Translations under genes and position numbers: made by a program | Part shown: positions 57,789-64,000 of the stretch, piece after piece | How positions within the stretch are numbered: position 1 is the stretch's first letter | Layout: every line of letters begins with the position of its first letter | Notes under the pieces: model-generated | What the model was told of the DNA's origin: nothing | The model's database searches: none | Seen by the model: the letters and a program-made list of their open reading frames with translations, nothing else | NCBI GenBank assembly: GCA_031418715.1 | Contig: JANOJL010000060.1 | Span: 1-64,000 of the forward strand | Direction: 5' to 3' | DNA: 64,000 bases | DNA from: JANMDU01 sp031418715 | Lineage (GTDB): Bacteria; Pseudomonadota; Gammaproteobacteria; Burkholderiales; Burkholderiaceae_C

Positions 57789-59171
57789 ATGCAACTCACC
57801 GCTTCCAGCTTCAAGGCCTATGACATTCGCGGCATCGTGCCCAGCGCTTTGAATGAAGCCTTCGCGCTCGGCTTAGGCCGCGCCTTTGGTACGATTGCGT
57901 TGCGCGAAGGGCAAAAAACGGTGGCCGTCGGGCGCGATGGGCGCTTGAGCGGGCCAGCGCTGTCGGCAGCTTTGGTGCGCGGCTTAGGTGAGGCAGGCAT
58001 CGAGGTGATTGACGTCGGTCTTGTCACCACGCCCCTGCTTTATTTCGCAGCGAATACGCTGTGCGAAAGCGGCATTCAAGTCACTGGCAGCCACAATCCG
58101 AAGGATTACAACGGATTCAAAATGGTGATGGGTGGCCGTGCAATTTATGGCGATGAAATTCAAGCGCTGCGCCAGATGATGGAAAGCGAAACTTGGGCAT
58201 TGCAAGCGGGCGGCAGCGTGCGGAATATCAATCTCGAAGCGCCATACCGCGACCGTATCGCTAGCGATATTCACTTGAAGCGCCCCATGAAGATCGTGGT
58301 GGACTGCGGCAACGGCATTGCGGGAGCTACAGCGCCACAGATTTTCCGAAAAATCGGCTGTGAAGTGATTGAGCTGTTTAGCGAGGTGGATGGAAATTTT
58401 CCGAATCACCACCCTGATCCTAGCAAACCCGAAAATCTGCAAGATCTGATCCTTACGCTGCGCGAATCAGATGCCGAACTGGGCTTTGCGTTTGATGGCG
58501 ATGGAGATCGGCTCGGCGTTGTGACAAAAGACGGCCAAGTGATCTACCCAGACCGCCAGATGATGCTGTTTGCGCAAGATGTGCTCTCTCGCGTGCCGGG
58601 CAGCACGATTTTGTTTGACGTGAAATGCTCTCAGCGCCTCGCGCCCGCGATTGTTGCCGCAGGCGGCGTGGCCGAGATGTACAAAACCGGCCATTCCCTC
58701 ATCAAAGCCCGCATGAAGCAAAACGGCTCGCCTTTGGGTGGCGAGATGAGCGGTCATATCTTCTTCAAAGAGCGCTGGTTTGGCTTTGACGACGGCACCT
58801 ATGCAGGCTGCCGTTTGCTAGAAATTTTGAGTGCATATCCTGATGCGAATGCTGTTCTCAACGGCTTGCCCACGAGTTTTTCTACACCCGAGCTCAACGT
58901 CGCTTGCCAAGAAGGCGAGCCTCACGCGATCGTCGCAATGCTGCAAGCGCAGGCCACGTTCGCAGCCCCAGCCAAAGTTAACGACATCGATGGCCTGCGC
59001 GTCGATTGGCCCGATGGCTTCGGTCTGATTCGCGCCTCCAACACCACGCCCGTGCTCGTCCTCCGCTTTGAAGGCCACACCGAAGCGGCGCTGCACCGCA
59101 TTGAGCACGAGATGATGGCCTTGCTCAAGAGCGTCAAGCCTGATGCTCAGGTTCAAACTTCAGCGCATTGA
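57789..59171 (+). CDS. Phosphomannomutase/phosphoglucomutase
   Basis: Alpha-D-phosphohexomutase, likely AlgC-like with both mannose and glucose phosphates as substrates. The ATG at 57789 follows AGGGAATTC. The N-terminus FKAYDIRGIVPS, the phosphoserine loop VTGSHNPKDYNGFKM (catalytic Ser, about residues 96-110), the metal-binding FAFDGDGDRLGVV and the sugar-binding GGEMSGHIFFKERW are present. 460 residues, normal. The products feed LPS and exopolysaccharide synthesis, alongside the adjacent waaA. Confidence 0.95.
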   Translation: MQLTASSFKAYDIRGIVPSALNEAFALGLGRAFGTIALREGQKTVAVGRDGRLSGPALSAALVRGLGEAGIEVIDVGLVTTPLLYFAANTLCESGIQVTGSHNPKDYNGFKMVMGGRAIYGDEIQALRQMMESETWALQAGGSVRNINLEAPYRDRIASDIHLKRPMKIVVDCGNGIAGATAPQIFRKIGCEVIELFSEVDGNFPNHHPDPSKPENLQDLILTLRESDAELGFAFDGDGDRLGVVTKDGQVIYPDRQMMLFAQDVLSRVPGSTILFDVKCSQRLAPAIVAAGGVAEMYKTGHSLIKARMKQNGSPLGGEMSGHIFFKERWFGFDDGTYAGCRLLEILSAYPDANAVLNGLPTSFSTPELNVACQEGEPHAIVAMLQAQATFAAPAKVNDIDGLRVDWPDGFGLIRASNTTPVLVLRFEGHTEAALHRIEHEMMALLKSVKPDAQVQTSAH

Positions 59172-59182
59172 TCCCTCCTTTC

Positions 59183-60490
59183 ATGCAAGCGCTGGCGCTT
59201 TCTCTCTATCGCCTGCTCACTTGGGCTCTGCAGCCGATCGTGCGCTTGCGTTTGAGACGCCGAGCCACCAAAGAACCGCTGTATGGACAATGGATCGAAG
59301 AACGTTTCGGTGTTTATTCGCAAGCCACCTCACAAGGCTGGGTCTGGATTCACGCTGTTTCCTTAGGCGAGACACGCGCCGCTGCGATCTTGTTGCGTGA
59401 GCTGCGCCTGCAATTGCCAGACATGAAACTACTACTCACGCATGGCACTGCGACGGGCCGCGAAGAAGGTGCGAAACTATTGCAAGCGGGCGATAGTCAA
59501 GTCTGGCAGCCTTGGGACAACGCTGCCGCCACGCAGCGTTTCATCGCGCAGTTTCAGCCGTGCATTGGCATAGTGATGGAAACCGAAGTGTGGCCAAATC
59601 TTTGCGTAACAGCGAAGCAAGCGGGCATGCCTATGGTGCTAGCCAATGCTCGCCTGAATGCTCATTCGCTGAGCAAAGCTTTGCGCATTCAAGCACTGTC
59701 GGCTCAAGCATTTGGTAGTTTCAAGGCAGTACTTGCGCAAACCAATGAAGATGCGCAGCGCTTGCGTCTGGCAGGTGCTGTTTCGGTTCAGGTTCTCGGT
59801 AATTTGAAGTTTGATGCAGCGCCTGATGGAGCTTTGCAGCAGCGCGGCCAGGCTTTCAAATTAGCTGCTAGTAATCGGCGCGTGATCTTGCTGGCCAGCA
59901 GCAGAGAAGGTGAAGAAAGTGAATTTTTAAAGCAAATACAAGCATTAGCTCTTATAAATACTGCGCAAGATGCTACTAAATCAATAGCATTTGAGACACC
60001 TCAAAAAATTCAATGGTTGATCGTTCCACGCCATCCCCAACGTTTTGATGAAGTGCAAATGCTTTGCGAACAACAAGGCTTACGTGTTTCTCGGCGCAGC
60101 AGCTGGGACGATGCACCAGCGCAGGCGCAGGTGTGGCTGGGTGATAGCATGGGCGAAATGGCCATGTATTACGCGCTGGCAGATGTTGCTTTGCTGGGGG
60201 GCAGTTTTGAGCCCCTAGGCGGTCAAAACCTGATTGAAGCAATTGCTGCTGATTGTCCCGTGGTGATGGGGCCACACACCTTTAATTTCGAGCAAGCTTG
60301 TGACACGGCGCAGGCCATGGGAGCCGCTTTGCGAGCAAGCGATTTGCAGGATGCACTCAAGCAGGCCGCAGAAGTTGTGAACCATCCTGAGCAACTTGCA
60401 ATGCTGCGCGCGCATGGCAGTCAGTGGCTCGCTCAATCGCAGGGCTCAGCCGCCAAGCAGGCTGCGGCGGTAGTGAATTTACTGGGCTGA
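59183..60490 (+). CDS. waaA: 3-deoxy-D-manno-octulosonic acid transferase WaaA (KdtA)
   Basis: Adds Kdo to lipid IVA at the inner membrane. It has an N-terminal membrane anchor, WIHAVSLGETRAAAIL, LTHGTATGREEGAK, VMETEVWPNLC, NARLNAHSLSKAL, LLASSREGEESEF and GGSFEPLGGQNLIEAIAA, all family hallmarks. ATG at 59183 is chosen; TTG at 59168, which overlaps the phosphomannomutase stop (TTGA), would add five residues. A PRC repeat (59939-59991) is translated as LALINTAQDATKSIA between the SREGEE segment and WLIVPRHPQRFDEV, lengthening a loop that is short in relatives. Confidence 0.96.
   Translation: MQALALSLYRLLTWALQPIVRLRLRRRATKEPLYGQWIEERFGVYSQATSQGWVWIHAVSLGETRAAAILLRELRLQLPDMKLLLTHGTATGREEGAKLLQAGDSQVWQPWDNAAATQRFIAQFQPCIGIVMETEVWPNLCVTAKQAGMPMVLANARLNAHSLSKALRIQALSAQAFGSFKAVLAQTNEDAQRLRLAGAVSVQVLGNLKFDAAPDGALQQRGQAFKLAASNRRVILLASSREGEESEFLKQIQALALINTAQDATKSIAFETPQKIQWLIVPRHPQRFDEVQMLCEQQGLRVSRRSSWDDAPAQAQVWLGDSMGEMAMYYALADVALLGGSFEPLGGQNLIEAIAADCPVVMGPHTFNFEQACDTAQAMGAALRASDLQDALKQAAEVVNHPEQLAMLRAHGSQWLAQSQGSAAKQAAAVVNLLG
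59939..59991 (+). repeat. PRC palindromic repeat inside waaA
   Basis: Reads CAAGCATTAGCTCTTATAAA, TACTGCGCAAGA, TGCTACTAAATCAATAGCA. It is in frame in waaA, same phase as mutL, miaA, the permease and rsmH. Confidence 0.8.
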
Positions 60491-60505
60491 GCTGATAGCT
60501 GCCGA

Positions 60506-61663
60506 TCAACGCAGCACACGCCCATCAGCCGTCACCGTCACCAAATCCACTGTCCGCTGCGAATCGCGTACACCAGCTCGCAGATTTACGCGGAAGCCTC
60601 CGACGTCGTAGTCGGTCATACCAGCGAGCGTTTTTTGCAAGCCGGCTGAATCGAAGCCTTTGCCTGCGCGGCGCACGGCTTCGGCGAATGTTTTGGCGGC
60701 AATGAAGCCTTCTAGGCTCTCATACGAGGCCGTTTGATCCGAGGTTTCAATCGCAGCGAGATATTCTTTCACGATCGGAACAGTGACGCTGCGCGGTGAA
60801 GGCACAACTTGCGAGACCACGACGCCAGCAATCTCTTTCCCAAGCGCCGTGAACAAAGGATCAAGCCCAACGACCGAGAAATTCATGAACGCGCCTGCAT
60901 AGCCTGCTTTGCGCATTTGGCGAATGAAGGCGGCTGTACTGTTGAAGAGAGCCACTTGAATCACTACCTGTGGCTGCGCTTTCATGATGCTTGCCACTGC
61001 CGCTTGCACCTTGTCGCTGTTCACTTGTACGAAACCTGATGCCACCAAAGGCTGCATCTTGGCATCGGCTAGCGCTTGCGTGACGGCAGCTAAGCCTGCG
61101 CGTCCCATCGCATCGTCTTCGGCGAGCACGGCAATACGTGTTTGTGATAGCGTTTGGCAATGCCTCACGATACGGAAGGCCTCATCAGACAGGCTTGGAC
61201 GCACATGAAAAACATGCGATTGCTCTTTGGCGCGCAATGCATCTGAAGCAGCAAATGGCGCAAAGAACACCGTTTCACTGGCTTTAGCGACTGCCGCCGA
61301 AGCATCACTGCTGGCGGTGCCCACATAGCCAAACAAGGCATCCACTTTATCTGCTACGAGCTGCTTGGTGTTGGCCGCTGCTTTGTTGGCATCGTAGCTA
61401 TCGTCCAGAATTTTTTGCTCAAAGGTGTAGCCAGGGTTGCTTTTTCGCTCATTGAAGCTACTGAAAAAAAGCTTCGCACCGCTGCTGTAGGCCGCACCAA
61501 TCTGATCTGCGGCACCGGTGAGTGGCACAGACTGCCCTAGCACAATGCGTCGCACGCCAGCTGCTGGCTTAGCTTGCGCAAAAACGCGCTGAGCACCGAA
61601 ATGCATCGCCAATGCACTCAAACCAAGTATTTGTAAAGGCAAGCGACGTGAGATGGGTTTCAT
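60506..61663 (-). CDS. ABC transporter substrate-binding protein, Liv/branched-chain amino acid type, orphan
   Basis: A 385-residue periplasmic type I binding protein. The N-terminus is a signal peptide (LPLQILGLSALAMHFGAQRVFAQA). The mature protein shows IVLGQSVPLTGAADQIGAAY, KVDALFGYVGTASSDASAAV and the Leu/Ile/Val-binding-protein fold. No LivHMGF permease genes are near. The ligand is unknown (amino acids, amides or aromatic acids). Convergent with waaA across 15 bases. Confidence 0.88.
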   Translation of the reverse strand: MKPISRRLPLQILGLSALAMHFGAQRVFAQAKPAAGVRRIVLGQSVPLTGAADQIGAAYSSGAKLFFSSFNERKSNPGYTFEQKILDDSYDANKAAANTKQLVADKVDALFGYVGTASSDASAAVAKASETVFFAPFAASDALRAKEQSHVFHVRPSLSDEAFRIVRHCQTLSQTRIAVLAEDDAMGRAGLAAVTQALADAKMQPLVASGFVQVNSDKVQAAVASIMKAQPQVVIQVALFNSTAAFIRQMRKAGYAGAFMNFSVVGLDPLFTALGKEIAGVVVSQVVPSPRSVTVPIVKEYLAAIETSDQTASYESLEGFIAAKTFAEAVRRAGKGFDSAGLQKTLAGMTDYDVGGFRVNLRAGVRDSQRTVDLVTVTADGRVLR

Positions 61664-61805
61664 AGAGGACTCCTAGCTGATTGATTCCATTTGTAAACGA
61701 TTGCCAAATTCTCAACAATCAGGACTTACAGCAGTATCAGCTGGATTGCAACTTGCATGCCACGCGCTAAGCGCTTTAGGACATGCGAGTGATTGAAACT
61801 GCCAG

Positions 61806-61854
61806 TACTATCAAAATAGTAGCACTCTACGCCACATTTATATGGGGCTAGAGC
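61806..61854 (-). repeat. PRC palindromic repeat, intergenic upstream of the Liv-type gene
   Basis: On the minus strand it reads CTAGCCCCATATAAATG, TGGCGTAGAG, TGCTACTATTTTGATAG. It lies in the 207-base gap between eda and the binding-protein gene. Confidence 0.7.
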
Positions 61855-61870
61855 ATTAAAACAATAAGAA

Positions 61871-62518
61871 TCAGCCGATCGTAACTGCCTCAGCAGCTAA
61901 CTGAGTCATCCGAGTCCAATCGCCAGATGTCAACGCATCGTTCGGCACAAGCCATGAACCACCGACGCAGATCACATTCGGTAAACTCAAAAACTCTCGT
62001 GCATTGCTCACGCTCACGCCCCCTGTGGGGCAGAATTTCACGTCGAAGAAGGGTCCGCTCCAAGCCTTGAGCATCGCTGGCCCGCCCGCCTGCATCGCGG
62101 GGAAGAATTTCAGCTCTTTGTAACCTGCTTCCGCCGCCATCATGATCTCGCTGCCTGTGGCCACGCCGGGAAGCAAAGGCATTCCGTTATCCCGGCAAGC
62201 TTGTCCCACAGCATTTGTGAACCCCGGGCTCACAGCAAACCTCGCACCAGCGCGAGCAGCAGCCTGCGCCTCCGCAGGCGTGCGCACCGTGCCCGCGCCA
62301 ACGATAGCTTCGGGCACTTCTTTGGCAATGCGCTCTATGCATTGCAGCGCAACGGGGGTACGCAGAGTGACTTCCAACATGCGAATACCGCCTGCCACCA
62401 AAGCACGAGCCATGGGCACGGCGTGATTGATGTCGTTCAACACGATCACGGGTATCACAGGCGCGTCTTGCATCACGTCGAGCGACGTGAGCACTGCAGG
62501 TAGTGTTTTCAAAGCCAT
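61871..62518 (-). CDS. eda: 2-keto-3-deoxy-6-phosphogluconate aldolase Eda
   Basis: Cleaves KDPG to pyruvate and glyceraldehyde-3-phosphate, the last Entner-Doudoroff step. It has VIPVIVLNDINHAVPMARAL, LEVTLRTPVALQCIE, VGAGTVRTPAEA, PGVATGSEIMMAAEAGYKELKFFPA (Schiff-base Lys in LKFFPA) and FCPTGGVSVSNA. 215 residues, normal. The start overlaps the 3' end of edd by ten bases, so the two are co-transcribed. Confidence 0.96.
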   Translation of the reverse strand: MALKTLPAVLTSLDVMQDAPVIPVIVLNDINHAVPMARALVAGGIRMLEVTLRTPVALQCIERIAKEVPEAIVGAGTVRTPAEAQAAARAGARFAVSPGFTNAVGQACRDNGMPLLPGVATGSEIMMAAEAGYKELKFFPAMQAGGPAMLKAWSGPFFDVKFCPTGGVSVSNAREFLSLPNVICVGGSWLVPNDALTSGDWTRMTQLAAEAVTIG

Positions 62519-64000
62519 GATCCAGCTCCTTCTTCGGCGGTGAGGGCATGGCGGCGCGAGGAAGCAAACAATTCGCGCCCCATACCGATGCCATTGGATT
62601 GAATCAGGTGATCAGGCATTTGAGCTAACGGCCTTGCTGCCCAGTCAGCTTCAGGAACGAGGGCTTGCAGCGTGCCAGCCACGCCATCCAGCCGCACGAT
62701 ATCGCCATCACGCAGCTTTGCAAGCGATCCGCCTGCAAAGGCTTCCGGGCTCACGTGAATTGCCGCAGGCACTTTGCCAGATGCACCACTCATGCGGCCA
62801 TCGGTGACGAGCGCCACCTTGAATCCTTTGCCTTGCAGTACAGCCAGCGGCGGTGTGAGCTTGTGCAGCTCGGGCATACCGTTCGCGCGCGGCCCTTGCC
62901 AGCGCACGACGACGATCATGCCGCCCGCGGCATTCTCCAAGCACATTTGCTCCATTTCGCCGGCTTTGAAAGCCGCGAGCATCGCATCTTGGCTGTCGAA
63001 TACGCGCGCAGGCGCTTCGATGATGTGGCTAGTCTCAGGCACAGCAGACACCTTGATCACGCTGCGCCCTAAGTTGCCTTGTAGCAATTTCAAACCGCCC
63101 GTGGCACTGAAAGGCTCAGCAGCAGTGCGCACCACGCTGGTGTCTTTGCTTGCGCCTGCGTCGTTCCACACCAGCTTGTTGTCCACAGCAGAGGGGATTT
63201 TTGTGTACTCACGCAGACTATTCGATACGGTAATGACATCGCCATGCATAAAACCTGCATCCAGCAATTCGCGAATCACATGACCTGGCCCGCCCGCAGC
63301 TTGAAATTGATTCACATCCGCGCTGCCGTTTGGATACACCCGCGTGAGCAAGGGCACCACATCGGAGAGTAACGAGAAATCATCCCAATCAATCACGATG
63401 CCCGCAGAGCGAGCCACAGCCACCCAATGGATCAAATGATTGGTTGAGCCGCCTGTAGCCAAGAGCGCAATCATCGCGTTCACGATACAACGCTCATCGA
63501 CTAGTTCGCCGATGCGCTTGCCTGCTTTGGCAGCAGCGAGCACAGTTCGCGCAGCCTCGCGTGTGAGCAGCTCGCGCAAATTGCCACTTTGTGCTGAACT
63601 TCTGGCTTCATCAGGATTCACAAAAGCCGTGCCTGGCACATGCAAGCCCATCGCCTCTAAGAGCATTTGATTGCTATTGGCCGTACCGTAAAACGTACAG
63701 GTGCCTTGGCCGTGATAAGCCTTGCTCTCGGCAGCGAGCAATTCTGAGCGCCCCACCAAGCCTTGCGCCGCTTGCTCGCGCACTTTTGCTTTGTCATTGT
63801 TAGACAAACCCGTAGTCATCGGCCCAGCGGGGACAAACACCACCGGCAAATGCCCAAAATGCAAAGCGCCAATCAAGAGCCCAGGCACGATTTTGTCGCA
63901 CACGCCCAGCATCAGCACGGCATCAAACACATCGTGAGATAAAGCAATGGCCGTGCCTTGCGCTATATTGTCTCGACTAAAAAGCGAAAGTTCCATGCCT
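62509..64000 (-). CDS. edd: Phosphogluconate dehydratase Edd, 5' end outside the window
   Basis: Dehydrates 6-phosphogluconate to KDPG, the first committed Entner-Doudoroff step; a member of the IlvD/Edd iron-sulfur dehydratases. The frame is open past the window edge, and about 100 N-terminal residues are missing. Present are MLGVCDKIVPGLLIGALHFG, GQGTCTFYGTANSNQMLLEA (cluster Cys), NAMIALLATGGSTNHLIHW, GRMSGASGKVPAAIHVSPEA. Edd is preferred to IlvD because of the linked eda and the GLSNNDKAKV region. Confidence 0.95.
   Translation of the reverse strand, partial: GMELSLFSRDNIAQGTAIALSHDVFDAVLMLGVCDKIVPGLLIGALHFGHLPVVFVPAGPMTTGLSNNDKAKVREQAAQGLVGRSELLAAESKAYHGQGTCTFYGTANSNQMLLEAMGLHVPGTAFVNPDEARSSAQSGNLRELLTREAARTVLAAAKAGKRIGELVDERCIVNAMIALLATGGSTNHLIHWVAVARSAGIVIDWDDFSLLSDVVPLLTRVYPNGSADVNQFQAAGGPGHVIRELLDAGFMHGDVITVSNSLREYTKIPSAVDNKLVWNDAGASKDTSVVRTAAEPFSATGGLKLLQGNLGRSVIKVSAVPETSHIIEAPARVFDSQDAMLAAFKAGEMEQMCLENAAGGMIVVVRWQGPRANGMPELHKLTPPLAVLQGKGFKVALVTDGRMSGASGKVPAAIHVSPEAFAGGSLAKLRDGDIVRLDGVAGTLQALVPEADWAARPLAQMPDHLIQSNGIGMGRELFASSRRHALTAEEGAGSWL

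Noticed and set aside
1..64000. CRISPR arrays, rRNA or tRNA genes, intact IS elements, prophage genes
   Set aside because: No regularly spaced repeats, cloverleaf-like sequences, transposases, integrases or phage structural genes were recognised; tRNAs could be missed by eye, and a tRNAscan run would settle it.

Overview
The window is a stretch of chromosome from a betaproteobacterium, most likely order Burkholderiales and close to the Comamonadaceae. The evidence is the betaproteobacterial-style proteins (endonuclease-type MutL, an 810-codon-scale restriction-modification remnant, PhoH/YbeY and Bcr-type neighbours), the gene order, and an uninterrupted dcw cluster read on the minus strand. 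This placement rests on recognising proteins, not on a search. No rRNA, tRNA, CRISPR array, prophage or intact insertion sequence was seen.

Layout. 1-2103: end of mutL and a lipoprotein alpha/beta hydrolase. 2104-5667: a small accessory island with a HicAB toxin-antitoxin pair, a restriction-modification gene broken by two in-frame stops, and a gene-free repeat-rich stretch. 5668-13333: an orphan TRAP binding protein, a Bcr/CflA exporter, miaA, and an ABC exporter operon ending in a CrtC/AttH-like protein. 13420-19970: mtgA, a TonB-like protein, an RNase II family enzyme, a FimV-like protein and lpxC. 20050-37374: the dcw cluster, transcribed mraZ-rsmH-ftsL-ftsI-murE-murF-mraY-murD-ftsW-murG-murC-ddl-ftsQ-ftsA-ftsZ, largely joined by 1-4 base stop/start overlaps. 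37829-43359: a TetR regulator, ybeY, phoH, ruvAB and an unusual fusion of a sterol-desaturase-type oxygenase to a YhhN lysoplasmalogenase. 43556-53291: a DSD1-type PLP enzyme, a phosphatase, a DUF4136 lipoprotein, ttcA, a 7TM sensor with a degenerate GGDEF domain, a CotH protein, folB, a pteridine reductase and a MidA methyltransferase. 53305-56592: a cupin, DUF2905, dcd, then a second accessory patch with a decayed toxin-antitoxin pair and a second, broken copy of the dcd 3' end. 56837-64000: an SDR, phosphomannomutase, waaA, a Liv-type binding protein, and the Entner-Doudoroff genes eda and edd (edd cut by the window edge).

Much of the window serves the cell envelope: peptidoglycan precursor synthesis and division (dcw, mtgA), lipid A/LPS (lpxC, waaA, phosphomannomutase), lipoproteins and TonB.

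The most notable feature is a dispersed palindromic repeat of about 45-55 bp (called PRC here). About 20 full or partial copies can be read by eye. More than half lie inside genes, where they are translated without breaking the frame, usually in just one frame per orientation. They add a recurring peptide of the form PVIxxAQxAxxLIA, or its opposite-strand version, to MutL, MiaA, an ABC permease, RsmH, WaaA, FolM, MurG and others. Further copies supply the C-terminus and stop of two genes. This resembles the Rickettsia palindromic elements in behaviour but not in sequence.
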